Source: Aureimonas sp. AU22
GTDB lineage: Bacteria; Pseudomonadota; Alphaproteobacteria; Rhizobiales; Rhizobiaceae
Reading direction: 5' to 3'
Assembly (NCBI RefSeq): GCF_001463745.1
Contig: NZ_BBWJ01000032.1
Location: forward strand, 149,496 to 213,495
Length of the DNA: 64,000 nt
This document shows, piece by piece, positions 17,193-26,831 of this stretch. Position numbers and translations under genes: made by a program. The notes beneath the pieces were generated by a model that was not told where the DNA came from, made no database searches, and worked only from the letters and a program-made list of their open reading frames with translations. Numbering within the stretch: position 1 is the stretch's first letter; every line of letters begins with the position of its first letter.

Positions 17193-17225
17193 CACTGCAG
17201 TGTCATTCGCCCGTCGGGGATCCGA

Positions 17226-18719
17226 TCAGTTCGATCCGAGGCAAAGGACCGGGTAGATCGAGTCCTGCACCTTGGCGGTGGCGTCGGGCACGCTCTCCAG
17301 CGCGAGCGACGCGTCTGCGGTCTCGAAGGCGACGTGGTGGGCGTGAAGGAAACGCGCCGCCGCGTCCGGGCGGATGGCGAAGTTGATCGACTGCGGAATG
17401 TCGCCCGTCAGATCCGCGACGGCCACGGCGTTCAGCTTGGCAGTGACGACGCCTACGACCCGCCCGGCGAGATCGACCAGCGGGCCGCCGGAATTGCCGG
17501 GCTGCACGGGGGCCGAGATCTGCAGGTAGTTCGCGTCGTTCATCAGGCCCATCAGCGACGACACGTTGCCGCGCGTGACGTTCAGGCTGTCGGCGAGGAT
17601 CGAGCGAAGCGGGAAGCCGAGCGCGAGGATGTCCTCGCCGAGGCGCGGCTTGCCGGCGACGATCGGCAGGGGCTTGCCGACCTTGGCGTCGACCTTCAGA
17701 AGCGCCAAATCCTGGTTCTCGTCGACGACCACCTTCGAGGCGGGCCCGAGTTCACCGACCAGGACCGTCTTGCAGGCCTTGGCGACGTGGGCGTTGGTGA
17801 GGAGCCAGCCGTCCTTGGAGACCACGAAACCGGTGCCCGACGAATCGAAGCCGGGCGCGGGGCTCGCAAGCGACGGCGTGGCCTCTTTCGTCGCCGGCGC
17901 GCGCTCGCCCTCGCCGAAGGCGACGCCTTCGGCCCGGCCGCTCTCGAACAGGCGCGCCATCGGGCCGACGTCGCCCGAACGGGGCTCGCCCGCAAAGGGC
18001 TCGACCGACTGCGCGGCGACCTCGGCATAAGGGGCGATCGCGTCGGCATGGTCGGCATTCCATGCGACCGAGAAGCCGCGAAGGTCCGCGCCCCGGCCGG
18101 AAAAGCGGATAAGGAACTCGCGACCGTCTTCGTGACCCCGGATGGTGAAGCCGCCGTTCGCCTGTTCCGCCTGGCTCACGGTCTTGCCGGGTCCGGTCTG
18201 GGAGAGGACGCCGAACACGCCGTCCAGCGTGTAGCCTTCCTTGGAGAAGCGGACGGTCTCGATCTCGATGCCGCCGTCGTCGGAGCGCCACAGGCTGCCG
18301 ACCTCGGTCTCGCCCATCGGCGCGACGAGCGCGCCGGGCAGACCGAGGCGCACGCCCGTCGCCTCGTCCGTCACCTGGGTGAAGCCGACCGCGTCACGTG
18401 CCGCATCGCTCTTGCTGATCACGAGCTTCAGGAACGCGTCGTCCATGATCCCGTCGGCCGCAAGGCCGTTGCGAGCCTGGAAGTCGCGCACCGCACGCAG
18501 GGTCTGGGGGCCGATGCGCCCGTCGAACGGACCGGCGTAGTCGCCCGTCCACGTCAGGCGGTGCTGCAGCCCGGTGCGGAAGGCGAGGTCGGTGTTCTGG
18601 TTGTAGAGGGCCGCGAGGTCCTGCGATGCGTCCGACGCGGCGGCTGCCGGAGCCGAAACAGCAACCGGAGCGGCACAAAGAAGCAGACCCGCGAGAACCG
18701 CCGTCGTCACGCCGCGCAT
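17226..18719 (-). CDS. Secreted trypsin-like serine protease with peptidoglycan-binding domain
   Basis: A periplasmic or exported protease of about 497 residues. Order of parts: signal peptide (MRGVTTAVLAGLLLCAAPVA), a PG_binding_1-type repeat (DYAGPFDGRIGPQTLRAVRD, then FQARNGLAADGIMD), a middle domain of about 150 residues of unknown fold, then a chymotrypsin-fold protease. The catalytic triad is visible in TNAHVAK (His), NQDLALLKVD (Asp) and PVQPGNSGGPL (Ser). No PDZ domain follows, unlike DegP/HtrA. The ATG at 18719 has a GGGGG stretch seven bases upstream; another ATG at 18737 is possible. It is probably a cell-wall-located protease of the Rhizobiales "peptidoglycan-binding serine protease" type. 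Confidence 0.85.
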   Translation of the reverse strand: MRGVTTAVLAGLLLCAAPVAVSAPAAAASDASQDLAALYNQNTDLAFRTGLQHRLTWTGDYAGPFDGRIGPQTLRAVRDFQARNGLAADGIMDDAFLKLVISKSDAARDAVGFTQVTDEATGVRLGLPGALVAPMGETEVGSLWRSDDGGIEIETVRFSKEGYTLDGVFGVLSQTGPGKTVSQAEQANGGFTIRGHEDGREFLIRFSGRGADLRGFSVAWNADHADAIAPYAEVAAQSVEPFAGEPRSGDVGPMARLFESGRAEGVAFGEGERAPATKEATPSLASPAPGFDSSGTGFVVSKDGWLLTNAHVAKACKTVLVGELGPASKVVVDENQDLALLKVDAKVGKPLPIVAGKPRLGEDILALGFPLRSILADSLNVTRGNVSSLMGLMNDANYLQISAPVQPGNSGGPLVDLAGRVVGVVTAKLNAVAVADLTGDIPQSINFAIRPDAAARFLHAHHVAFETADASLALESVPDATAKVQDSIYPVLCLGSN

Positions 18720-18889
18720 GTTGTTGCCCCCGTTCATTCAGTCCCGGGAGAAACGCGGCAGGTCCGGTTTCGATCCCATTCGTTAAAGATTTGTCAAGCT
18801 TTAGCCCGGGTCTTTTTCCGCTTGGTTTCGTGAAGGTGTGGAAAACCGTTCGATTCGACCGGAATGTTTCGGGACCGTGTGCTGGACCC

Positions 18890-20017
18890 TCACGGCCGGG
18901 GGAGGTGCGCCGCGCCGTCTTCCGCACCGAGTTCGGCGGCCGCGATCTTCTCGCCGCGCCGGATCAGCTTCTCGGTGGAGATGAGGATCTGGTCGATGTC
19001 GCGCCCCGTCTGGCCGAAATGGGTCTTGAGCGCGGATACGCGCGCGTCGAGCCGCTGGAGATCTTCCGCCAGGAGCACGACCTCGCGCTGGATGAGACCG
19101 GCCTCGCGGCGCATGCGCTGGTCCTTCAGAAGTGCCTTCACCACCTCGATCGAGAGCATCAGCAGCGAGGGGGAGACGATGACCACCCGGGCGCGGTGCG
19201 CGCGCTGGATGATGTCGCCGAAATGCTCGTTGATCTCGGCGAAGACCGATTCCGAAGGTACGAAGATAAAGGCGGTGTCCTGCGTCTCTCCGGGCAGGAG
19301 ATACTTCTCCGCCACCGCCCGCACATGCACCTCCATGTCGCGGCGAAGGCGCGTGGCGGCGATGTCGCGCGCCTCGTCGCTCGGGGCCTCGCGAAACGCG
19401 GTCCAGGCTTCCAGCGGGAACTTGGCGTCCACCACGAGGGCCGGCGCGCCGTTCGGCATCAGGATCAGGCAGTCCGGCCGCTTGCCGTTGGAGAGCGTCG
19501 CCTGGAACGAGTAGGCGCCGGGCGGCAGGGCGTCCATCACGATCGCCTCCATCCGCGCCTGGCCGAAGGCGCCGCGCGCCTGCTTGTTGGCGAGAATGTC
19601 CTGAAGCCGCACCACCTCGCCGGCCAGCCCCTGGATCTGCCCCTGCGCCCGGTCGATCACCGCCAGCCGCTCGGCGAGCCGCGACAGGGTCTCGCCGGTG
19701 CGGACCTGCGCCTCGTTCAGCGAGTGACCGACCCGGTGGCCCATCCCGTCCAGGCGTTCCGAGACGGTGCGCGCGAGCTCGGCCTGGCGCGCGCCCAGCA
19801 TCTCGCCCATCGACTGGAGGCGTCCGGCCAGCTCGGCCTGCGCCTGCAGAAGCTCGTCGCGCGCATCGCCCTGCGCCCCGCCGGCCCGGCGCCGGACGAG
19901 ACGCACGAGAAGGGCGAGGATCGCAAGCGTGAGCAGCGCCTCGCCCCAGCTCACGGTGAAACCGAAGGGCGCGGCGAGCGGGCGGTCCAGAAAGGCGGCG
20001 AGGGCGGAGAAGTCCAT
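18890..20017 (-). CDS. rmuC: DNA recombination protein RmuC
   Basis: A membrane-anchored, nuclease-like protein that limits DNA inversion at short inverted repeats. The 375 residues start with a membrane helix (about 24-42, EALLTLAILALLVRLV), followed by a coiled coil rich in Gln/Glu/Leu (about 55-150) and the RmuC domain. That domain contains DCLILMPNGAPALVVDAKFP, where the nuclease-like Asp/Lys residues lie, and FVPSESVFAEI. It is divergent from def, and rmuC next to def-fmt-truA is a familiar Rhizobiales arrangement. Confidence 0.93.
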   Translation of the reverse strand: MDFSALAAFLDRPLAAPFGFTVSWGEALLTLAILALLVRLVRRRAGGAQGDARDELLQAQAELAGRLQSMGEMLGARQAELARTVSERLDGMGHRVGHSLNEAQVRTGETLSRLAERLAVIDRAQGQIQGLAGEVVRLQDILANKQARGAFGQARMEAIVMDALPPGAYSFQATLSNGKRPDCLILMPNGAPALVVDAKFPLEAWTAFREAPSDEARDIAATRLRRDMEVHVRAVAEKYLLPGETQDTAFIFVPSESVFAEINEHFGDIIQRAHRARVVIVSPSLLMLSIEVVKALLKDQRMRREAGLIQREVVLLAEDLQRLDARVSALKTHFGQTGRDIDQILISTEKLIRRGEKIAAAELGAEDGAAHLPRP

Positions 20018-20114
20018 GCGCCGAGGCTAGCCGATTCCCTCGGACACGGCCAGATCAAAACGGGAACATCTGCGGCCGGTTGACCGTTTCGCGCTGTGCG
20101 ATTACCTGACGGAC

Positions 20115-20633
20115 ATGACCGTCAAGCCCCTTGTCATCCTGCCCGATCCGATCCTGCGCCGCGCGTCCGAGAAGGTGGTGCGCGTCGACGATGCCCTGCG
20201 CCGTTTCACGGACGACATGCTGGAGACGATGTACGACGCACCCGGCATCGGGCTGGCGGCGATCCAGGTCGGCGAGCCGCTGCGCATCGTCACCATCGAT
20301 CTGTCCAAGGAGGACGACGAGGAGAAGGCGCCGCAGGTCTTTCTCAACCCGGAGATCCTGGCGTCCTCGGACGAGCGCTCGACCTACGAGGAGGGGTGCC
20401 TTTCCATCCCGGACTACTATGCCGAGGTGGAGCGGCCGGCCACGGTCACCGTGCGCTATCTCGGTCTCGACGGGGAGACGCACGAGGTCGTGGCCGACGG
20501 GTTGCTCGCGACCTGCCTGCAGCACGAGATCGACCATCTCAACGGCGTGCTCTTCATCGACTACATTTCCAAGCTGAAGCGCGACATGGTGATCCGCAAG
20601 TTCTCCAAGGCGACCAAGCGCGGCGCGGTCTGA
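20115..20633 (+). CDS. def: Peptide deformylase
   Basis: Removes the formyl group from the N-terminal methionine of new proteins. It has 172 residues with all three metal-site motifs: [10 protein letters not shown] (motif 1), EGCLSIP (motif 2, Cys ligand) and QHEIDHLNG (motif 3, two His ligands and catalytic Glu). It is followed by fmt after 4 bp, placing removal and addition of the formyl group in one transcript. Confidence 0.97.
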   Translation: MTVKPLVILPDPILRRASEKVVRVDDALRRFTDDMLETMYDAPGIGLAAIQVGEPLRIVTIDLSKEDDEEKAPQVFLNPEILASSDERSTYEEGCLSIPDYYAEVERPATVTVRYLGLDGETHEVVADGLLATCLQHEIDHLNGVLFIDYISKLKRDMVIRKFSKATKRGAV

Positions 20634-20637
20634 CCGC

Positions 20638-21582
20638 ATGACCCTTCGCGTCGTCTTCATGGGCACGCCGGAATTCTCCGTTCCGACCCTGCGTGCGCTG
20701 CACGAGGCCGGTCACGAGATCCCTGCGGTCTATACCCAGCCGCCACGGCCCGCCGGCCGGCGCGGGTTGGAAACCGTGCCCTCGCCGGTGGAAAACGAGG
20801 CACGGCGGCTGGGGCTCGACGTGCGCGCGCCCGTCTCGCTGAAGGGGGCGGACGAGCAGGCGGCCTTTGCCGCGCTCGGCGCCGACGTCGCCGTCGTGGT
20901 GGCCTACGGCCTTCTTCTGCCCGGACCCATCCTCGAGGCGCCGCGCCTCGGCGCGTTGAACGGACATGGTTCACTCCTGCCGCGCTGGCGGGGCGCCGCC
21001 CCGATCCAGCGCGCGATCGAGGCGGGTGATGCCGTCACCGGCATGATGGTGATGGGCATGGAACTCGGGCTCGACACCGGACCGGTGGCGCTCACCCGCG
21101 AAGTTCCCATCGGCGAGACGGACACGGCGCGGGAGCTCCACGACCGCCTATCGGAGGCATCGGCCGCACTGATGGTCGAGGCGATGGCGAAGCTCGAAGC
21201 CGGCACGCTTCGTTTCGAATCCCAGGATGCCATTGCCGCCCGCACTGGTCGCGCGGTCGCCTACGCCGCCAAGATCGAGAAGAGCGAGGCTGCGGTCGAC
21301 TGGTCGCGTCCCGCCGGCGAGATCGCGCGCCGCATCAACGCCTTCTCGCCCTTTCCCGGAGCCTGGACGACGCTGGGCGGCGAGCGGCTGAAGCTTCTGC
21401 GCGCGGTGGCGGAGGAGGCAACCGGCACGCTCGGCACGGCGCTCGACGACAGGCTTCTGATCGCTTCGGGCGAGGGGGCCGTGCGGCTTCTCGAGGTGCA
21501 GAAGGCCGGGGGGCGACCGTCTTCCGCCGACCAGTTCCTGCGCGGCACCCAGGTGCCGGCCGGCACGCGCCTCGGCGCCTGA
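20638..21582 (+). CDS. fmt: Methionyl-tRNA formyltransferase
   Basis: Formylates initiator Met-tRNA using 10-formyl-tetrahydrofolate. The 314 residues start [14 protein letters not shown]. The catalytic loop [20 protein letters not shown] holds the Asn-His pair, with the Asp in [16 protein letters not shown]. One deviation is visible: the usual NVHxSLLP reads NGHGSLLP. The C-terminal tRNA-binding barrel follows from about residue 205. It lies 4 bp after def and 4 bp before truA, so the three are one operon. Confidence 0.97.
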   Translation: MTLRVVFMGTPEFSVPTLRALHEAGHEIPAVYTQPPRPAGRRGLETVPSPVENEARRLGLDVRAPVSLKGADEQAAFAALGADVAVVVAYGLLLPGPILEAPRLGALNGHGSLLPRWRGAAPIQRAIEAGDAVTGMMVMGMELGLDTGPVALTREVPIGETDTARELHDRLSEASAALMVEAMAKLEAGTLRFESQDAIAARTGRAVAYAAKIEKSEAAVDWSRPAGEIARRINAFSPFPGAWTTLGGERLKLLRAVAEEATGTLGTALDDRLLIASGEGAVRLLEVQKAGGRPSSADQFLRGTQVPAGTRLGA

Positions 21583-21586
21583 CGCG

Positions 21587-22384
21587 ATGCCGCGCTACAA
21601 GCTGACCATCGAATACGACGGCACGACCTATTGCGGCTGGCAACGCCAGAAGAACGGCATCTCGGTGCAGGAAACGGTGGAGCGCGCGCTCCTTGCCTTC
21701 TGCGGCGAGGCGGTGACGCTGTTCGGCGCGGGGCGCACGGATGCCGGCGTCCATGCCACGGGGCAGGTCGCCCATGTCGACATCGCCCGCGAGTGGAAGA
21801 CGGACACGGTGCGGGACGCGCTCAACGCCTACCTGCGCGAGGAAGGAGGCGTCGCGATCCTCTCTGCCGAGCGGGTGCCGGACGGGTTCGACGCGCGCTT
21901 CTCGGCCCGCAAGCGGCATTATCTCTACCGCATCCTCAATCGCCGCCCGCCGCCCTCGATCCTCAAGGGCCAGGTCTGGTGGGTCTGGCGATCGCTGGAC
22001 GTCGCGGCGATGGACCGCGCCGCCAAGCGTCTCCTCGGCACCCACGACTTCAACACGTTCCGCTCGGTGAACTGCCAGGCGAAGAACCCGGTGCGCACGC
22101 TGGAGCGGCTCGACGTCGTGCAGGGGCCGGGCGGCGAGGTGCATATCCACGCCTCCGCCCAGTCCTTTCTCCACAACCAGATCCGCTCCTTCGCCGGCTC
22201 GCTGAAGCTCGTCGGCGAGGGCCGCTGGACGGAGGGCGATCTCGTCTCGGCGCTGGAATCGCGCGATCGCAAGCGCTGCGGCCCGGTCGCGCCGCCCGAC
22301 GGGCTCTACCTCACGCGCGTCGACTACGCCTCAGCCGATGACCAGGCCGAACAGGTCGGAGACGGCGGCGTAGGAGAGGAGTGA
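21587..22384 (+). CDS. truA: tRNA pseudouridine(38-40) synthase TruA
   Basis: Makes pseudouridine at positions 38-40 of the tRNA anticodon arm. It has 265 residues, with [13 protein letters not shown] at the N-terminus and the catalytic Asp in [30 protein letters not shown], in the C-terminal half, replaces the usual FLxxMVR segment. The last 18 codons overlap, in the opposite strand, the end of the membrane protein gene that follows. The C-terminal tail beyond TRVDY is therefore likely not conserved. Last gene of def-fmt-truA. Confidence 0.96.
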   Translation: MPRYKLTIEYDGTTYCGWQRQKNGISVQETVERALLAFCGEAVTLFGAGRTDAGVHATGQVAHVDIAREWKTDTVRDALNAYLREEGGVAILSAERVPDGFDARFSARKRHYLYRILNRRPPPSILKGQVWWVWRSLDVAAMDRAAKRLLGTHDFNTFRSVNCQAKNPVRTLERLDVVQGPGGEVHIHASAQSFLHNQIRSFAGSLKLVGEGRWTEGDLVSALESRDRKRCGPVAPPDGLYLTRVDYASADDQAEQVGDGGVGEE

Positions 22385-22960
22385 GACGAAGACCATCATG
22401 GTGACGATGGCGATCGCGAGGGGATAGTCGCAGGCGGTCGACACCGCGATCAGCCGAACGGTCAGCACGATCGAGGCCAGCGCGATTAGGAGGCCGAGCG
22501 CCTGCGTCAGATCGCTCTGACCGCCGACGAGCAGGAGCACGAAGAAGGGCGAGAAGACCCATGTCAGGAGCGCCCCGCCCCAGTTGACCGCCACGACGAA
22601 GGGCACCATGCGCTTGCCGAAGCCGATGTGCCGGGCGGCGATCCCGACGAGAAGAAGCGGCAGGAGCCAGGCCGTGAGATCGGCGAGGGCGTGGGCTGCA
22701 AGCGCCATCACCGGGCTGACCGCCGCCCGTCCGCGTTCGATGCGCTCGAACTCCAGCCAGGACAGGGCGGTCGGCGGCAGCGCCACGACGAGCGCTGCGA
22801 AGGACCGCCAGAACCCGTCGGCCGACAGGTCGAGCCGATCGAGACCCCGCCGGTCGCCGGCCATCAGCTGCCATGCGCCGGTGAAATAGCGTCCGATTTC
22901 CGGAAGGGTCGGGAGGAAATCAGGACTGGGCGGCGAACCAGCGGGCAATGAAGGTTTCAT
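22331..22960 (-). CDS. Conserved hypothetical membrane protein (209 aa)
   Basis: An integral membrane protein with about five hydrophobic helices after a 45-residue soluble N-terminus ([20 protein letters not shown]). The segment [21 protein letters not shown] forms the first helix. The family is unnamed to me but commonly lies beside dapE/truA in Rhizobiales. Its start overlaps the end of dapE by 41 bp and its end overlaps convergent truA by 54 bp. It is probably translated from the dapE transcript. The exact start is uncertain because no strong ribosome site is seen. Confidence 0.75.
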   Translation of the reverse strand: MKPSLPAGSPPSPDFLPTLPEIGRYFTGAWQLMAGDRRGLDRLDLSADGFWRSFAALVVALPPTALSWLEFERIERGRAAVSPVMALAAHALADLTAWLLPLLLVGIAARHIGFGKRMVPFVVAVNWGGALLTWVFSPFFVLLLVGGQSDLTQALGLLIALASIVLTVRLIAVSTACDYPLAIAIVTMMVFVSLLSYAAVSDLFGLVIG

Positions 22961-24089
22961 AGATGGCCGTCAGCGTTTCGAGGTCCGAGAGGGCGACCCT
23001 CTCATTGGCCATATGCATGGTGGCACCTACAAGGCCGAATTCCACCACCGGGCAATGGTTCTTGATGAAACGGGCGTCCGACGTGCCCCCCGAGGTGGAG
23101 AGTGCGGGTCTACGGCCGGTCACCGCCTCGACGGCCGCGGAGAGCGCGGCGGTGAGGGGGCCCCCGGCCGTGACGAACACGTCCGAAACGGGCTCGCGCC
23201 AGACGATCTCGTAGGGCTTGCCTCCGAGCGCCGCTTCGATCCGCCGCACCAGCTCGGCCCTCAGGGTCTCGGGCGTCCAACGGTCGTTGAAGCGGATGTT
23301 GAAGGCGACGTCGATGCGCGCCGCAATGACGTTGGTCGCCGCATTGCCGGTGTCGACGCTCGTCACTTCGAGATTGGACGGCTGGAAGGCCTCGCTGCCC
23401 TCGTCCAACGGCGGGTGGTGCAGGGCGTCGAGGACGGCCGCCAGCCGGCGTGCCGGGTTGTCGGCGAGATGGGGATAGGCGACGTGGCCCTGAGTGCCGG
23501 CAAGCGCCAGCCGCCCCGACAGCGAGCCGCGCCGACCGATCTTGATCATGTCGCCGAGGCTCTGCGGGTTCGTCGGCTCGCCGACAAGGCAGGCGTCGAA
23601 GCGCTCGCCTGCCGCTTCGGCGAAGGCCAGGAGCTTCACCGTGCCGTTGATCGCCGGCCCTTCCTCGTCGCCGGTGATCAGGAGCGAGATGCACCCCTCC
23701 GGCAGGGCGCCCCGGTCCGCAAGGCGCGCCACGGCCGCCACGAAGCAGGCGATGCCGCCCTTCATGTCCACGGCGCCGCGCCCGAACATCTCGCCCGCTT
23801 CCACCGCGCCGGAAAAGGGGGGATGGCGCCAGTCCGCCTCGGCCCCCGGCGGCACGACGTCCGTATGGCCGGCAAAGCACAGGTGCGGACCACTCGTGCC
23901 GCGTGTGGCGAGGAGGTTTTCCACGTCAGGCGTGCCCGGTTCGCGAAAGGTCGGACGCTGGATGGCAAATCCCAATGGCTCAACCATCGCTGCCAACTCG
24001 CCGAGCGCTCCGCCCTCCGTCGGCGTCACGGACGGGCAGCGCAGGAGGCGCTGGAGAATCGCGGCGGGGTCGGTCGCAAAGGGTGTCAT
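22920..24089 (-). CDS. dapE: Succinyl-diaminopimelate desuccinylase DapE
   Basis: A zinc M20 hydrolase that releases LL-diaminopimelate for lysine and peptidoglycan synthesis. It has 389 residues: CFAGHTDVVPPG (His ligand), GRGAVDMKGGIACFVAA (bridging Asp), LITGDEEGPAINGT (catalytic Glu pair), VGEPTNPQSLGDMIKIGRRG, a lid domain, and the C-terminal STSGGTSDARFIKNH and MHMANERV. The ATG at 24089 begins the conserved region (MTPFATDPAAILQRLL); the longer frame to 24161 adds unlike sequence. dapD lies 1.7 kb away on the same strand with a + strand lytic transglycosylase gene between, so the two are not one operon here. Confidence 0.95.
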   Translation of the reverse strand: MTPFATDPAAILQRLLRCPSVTPTEGGALGELAAMVEPLGFAIQRPTFREPGTPDVENLLATRGTSGPHLCFAGHTDVVPPGAEADWRHPPFSGAVEAGEMFGRGAVDMKGGIACFVAAVARLADRGALPEGCISLLITGDEEGPAINGTVKLLAFAEAAGERFDACLVGEPTNPQSLGDMIKIGRRGSLSGRLALAGTQGHVAYPHLADNPARRLAAVLDALHHPPLDEGSEAFQPSNLEVTSVDTGNAATNVIAARIDVAFNIRFNDRWTPETLRAELVRRIEAALGGKPYEIVWREPVSDVFVTAGGPLTAALSAAVEAVTGRRPALSTSGGTSDARFIKNHCPVVEFGLVGATMHMANERVALSDLETLTAIYETFIARWFAAQS

Positions 24090-24396
24090 GGAGATCGGTT
24101 TAACCTCGGGTGGCGCGTTCTGGAACGATTTTTCCACCACGCTGGGAACCATTCGTCGCATCTCGAACGGCTCGAATCGTCCCGTGGATTCAGTTGGATA
24201 GTGTGGCCGGACGATGTTTGGAATCTGTCAAGCTTGCTCCAAGCCGGCAAATCCAACTTCGACGGGGTGGTGTTTTTCGGTCACGTTGCGCTAACCTTCG
24301 TGAACGCTTCGTAACCTTTCCCCCATTCCTGCCACGTTTCGGCCGGGTTTGGAGGGGCAAGGACGAGGTCGAGGGAAACGGCTGTGGGGACCTTGC
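24090..24396. other. Divergent intergenic region dapE / lytic transglycosylase
   Basis: About 307 bp that must hold promoters for both genes. AT-richer stretches occur near 24270-24320, with a repeated TTCGTgAAC/TTCGTAACC pair. No promoter matches a consensus well enough to place. No gene seen. Confidence 0.4.
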
Positions 24397-25758
24397 ATGA
24401 CTGAACAGCGGGCCGAAGGAGCCCGGGGCGCGTGTGTGCGTTCCGGCCGGATGGTTTCAGTCGCCGGACTGGCGCTCCTTGCACCGCTGATCCTGTCAGC
24501 CTGCGTTTCGGACGGGGACCGGATGGCCGGCACCGCCGACATGACCCCGAAGACGGCCCAGGACATCAAGGCCGCCGACGCCGCGGCGGCTCCCGCCCAG
24601 AAGGTGGTCGAGATCGCGTCGAACGACGCAGGCCCCACGCGGGTGATCCTGCCGACCGGTCGTCCCAAGGCAGCGCCCTTGCTGGTGGCTGAGGCCAAGG
24701 GCGAGCGCGTCATCCACTCCGCCGCGCAGCCGAGGACGGAGGCCGGCGCGGCCGCTTCCGAGACGAAGGCGGAAGCCGGACTTGCCGCAAAGGCCCTCGG
24801 CACCGCCGTGGCCGCGCGTGACAGCGTCAAGGGCGGGGTCGTCGCCGCAAAGGACACCGTGGTCGCCAGCGCCTCGGCCGTCGGCTCGGGCGCGGTGGCC
24901 GTGGCCTCCGCCGGGGCGCGCACGGTGCGCGAGGCGGCTCGCGCCGTCGGCGACACGATCACCGGCGATCCCAAGATCGACCAACTCATCGAGAAGGCCG
25001 CCGACGAGAACGACATTCCCCGCGAACTGGCCTATGCGGTGGTGCGGGTGGAAAGCCACTACAACCCGCGCGCCCGCGGTTCCGGCGTCTACGGACTGTC
25101 CCAGATCAAGCCGGCCACCGCGCGCGGCCTCGGCTTCCAGGGCTCGGCCGAAGCCCTTCTCGATCCCGAGACCAATCTTCGCTACGGCATGCGCTACCTG
25201 AAAGGCGCCTACGAGCAGGGCAACGGCGACGTCTGCCAGACGGCCATGAAATATAAGGGTGGCCACCGCACCACGGTGATGTCGAAGTCCGCTAGCGTCT
25301 ACTGCTCCAACGTCAAGCGCCACATGGCCGCGATCCGCGCCCGCAAGTCGCCGGCGATGGGCGGCGAGGCGCCGACCCTGGTGGCTGCCGTCGAGCCCAC
25401 CGTGCGCTCCGGCCTGATCGCCCGCGAAGTCTCGGCGCAGCCCGCTGCCGCCCGAAAGGACGGGGCGCCCGCAGCCGTCGCCATGGCGCCGGCGGAGGCC
25501 CCGGTTGCCACGGCGACCGCCGCGGTCCTGTCCGTTCCCGCTTCCGCCGCGCCGCTGCCCGTCGCCCGTCCCGTGCGCGTTGCCGACAACATGCCCCGTG
25601 CCGCGGCAAAGCGCGCCGACGGCTCGATCGGCGTCGGCTCGATGGTCGGCGGACGCGTCGTGCGCCACGAGGCCCCCGACGTCGGTCGCTTCGGCGATGC
25701 CTTCGATGCCGGCACCCCGGCGAGCCCGGCTCCGGCCGGCGGCCTCGGCTTCAACTGA
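24397..25758 (+). CDS. Lytic transglycosylase, SLT domain lipoprotein
   Basis: Cleaves the glycan strands of peptidoglycan in the periplasm. It has 453 residues with a lipoprotein signal ending in LILSAC (lipobox Cys about residue 35). An Ala/Lys-rich linker follows. The SLT domain is at about 200-310: catalytic Glu in VVRVESHYNPRARGSGVYG, then LSQIKPATARGLGF and NLRYGMRYLKGA. The C-terminal 140 residues are Ala/Pro/Val-rich low complexity. GGGGA precedes the ATG at 24397. It lies between dapE and dapD, other cell-wall precursor genes, and ends at a strong bidirectional terminator. Confidence 0.92.
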   Translation: MTEQRAEGARGACVRSGRMVSVAGLALLAPLILSACVSDGDRMAGTADMTPKTAQDIKAADAAAAPAQKVVEIASNDAGPTRVILPTGRPKAAPLLVAEAKGERVIHSAAQPRTEAGAAASETKAEAGLAAKALGTAVAARDSVKGGVVAAKDTVVASASAVGSGAVAVASAGARTVREAARAVGDTITGDPKIDQLIEKAADENDIPRELAYAVVRVESHYNPRARGSGVYGLSQIKPATARGLGFQGSAEALLDPETNLRYGMRYLKGAYEQGNGDVCQTAMKYKGGHRTTVMSKSASVYCSNVKRHMAAIRARKSPAMGGEAPTLVAAVEPTVRSGLIAREVSAQPAAARKDGAPAAVAMAPAEAPVATATAAVLSVPASAAPLPVARPVRVADNMPRAAAKRADGSIGVGSMVGGRVVRHEAPDVGRFGDAFDAGTPASPAPAGGLGFN

Positions 25759-25776
25759 GCTTCGACGTTCGTTCAG

Positions 25777-25813
25777 AAAAAAGCCCGGAGCGGTGTGCGC
25801 TCCGGGCTTTTTT
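25777..25813. terminator. Bidirectional terminator between SLT gene and dapD
   Basis: A 16-bp perfect stem (25777-25792 with 25798-25813), a five-base loop, six A on the left and six T on the right. It lies between two convergent genes and can stop transcription from both sides. Confidence 0.95.
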
Positions 25814-25836
25814 CGTCTCTGTATCGGGTCGGCGTC

Positions 25837-26694
25837 TCAGGCCCGCAGGAGGTCGTTGATCGAGGTTTTCGAGCGGGTGCGCTCGTCCACCCGCTTCACG
25901 ATCACCGCGCAGTAGAGGGCGGGAGCCGGCTCGCCGTTGCCCATCGCCTTCGCGGAGGCGAGCGAACCCGCCACCACCACCGAATAGGGCGGCACCTCGC
26001 CATAGGTGATGGCGCCGGTCTCGCGGTCGACGATGCGGGTGGACTGGCCGATGAAGACCCCCATCCCGAGCACCGAGCCCTCGCGCACGATGCAGCCCTC
26101 GACGACCTCGGAGCGGGCGCCGATGAAGCAATTGTCCTCGATGATCGTCGGGCCCGCCTGGAGCGGCTCCAGGACACCACCGATGCCGACACCGCCCGAC
26201 AGGTGCACGTGCGCGCCGATCTGCGCGCAGGAGCCCACCGTCGCCCAGGTATCCACCATCGTGCCTTCGCCGACCGAGGCGCCGAGATTGACGAAGCTCG
26301 GCATCAGGATGGCGTTGCGGCCGATATGAGCGGAGCGGCGCACGATGGCGCCCGGCACCGCCCGGAAGCCGGCCTCGCGGAACCGGCCCTCGTCCCAACC
26401 GTCGAACTTCGAGGGGACCTTGTCCCACCACGGCGCGCCGCCGGGGCCGCCCGGAATCGTCTCCATGTCGTTGAGGCGGAACGACAGGAGCACGGCCTTC
26501 TTCAGCCACTGATGGACGGTCCAGGCGCCGTCGCCTCCACGCGTCGCGACCTTGGCCTCGCCGCGGTCGAGAAGGCCGAGCGCGGTGTCCACCGCCTCGC
26601 GCACCGCGCCCCCCGTCGTCGCGGAAACGGTGTCGCGGGCGTCGAAGGCGGCTTCGATCGTGCGTTCGAGGTCGGCGTGGGGGGCGGCGGACAT
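25837..26694 (-). CDS. dapD: Tetrahydrodipicolinate N-succinyltransferase DapD
   Basis: Succinylates tetrahydrodipicolinate in the lysine/diaminopimelate route, upstream of the DapE step. It has 285 residues, the family length, with the left-handed beta-helix of hexapeptide repeats ([20 protein letters not shown], then [20 protein letters not shown]) and the C-terminal [10 protein letters not shown]. The ATG at 26694 gives [18 protein letters not shown], matching the usual N-terminus; upstream in-frame sequence is unrelated. The LOG-family gene diverges from it. Confidence 0.96.
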   Translation of the reverse strand: MSAAPHADLERTIEAAFDARDTVSATTGGAVREAVDTALGLLDRGEAKVATRGGDGAWTVHQWLKKAVLLSFRLNDMETIPGGPGGAPWWDKVPSKFDGWDEGRFREAGFRAVPGAIVRRSAHIGRNAILMPSFVNLGASVGEGTMVDTWATVGSCAQIGAHVHLSGGVGIGGVLEPLQAGPTIIEDNCFIGARSEVVEGCIVREGSVLGMGVFIGQSTRIVDRETGAITYGEVPPYSVVVAGSLASAKAMGNGEPAPALYCAVIVKRVDERTRSKTSINDLLRA

Positions 26695-26831
26695 GGGCGA
26701 TCGTCTCCGGTTGGGCGGCCAAAGGGGGGTCGCGCATCCTCTAGAGGCACTCCACGGGGGGCACAAGGCTTGCCCCTGTCCGGCAACTGTCTCTAAACCC
26801 GTCGCTCCAGACACATGGCAGGACGCTGGCG

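Larger units (their letters stand above)
16576..17225. other. 650-bp gene-free region between galE and a protease gene
   Basis: No credible coding frame: the open frames here lack ribosome sites and homology-like sequence. It holds a 16-bp dyad near galE (16644-16659), a 7-bp inverted repeat (16742-16748 with 16758-16764), an 8-bp inverted repeat GGGAACGG/CCGTTCCC (16954-16961 with 16971-16978), an eight-G run near 17056 and a larger stem near 17155-17192. An untranslated RNA is possible but not shown. Confidence 0.5.

Noticed and set aside
18781..18800. TTAA-N7-TCAA resembling a CtrA site upstream of the protease gene
   Set aside because: One half-site is mismatched; single TTAA words are expected by chance.
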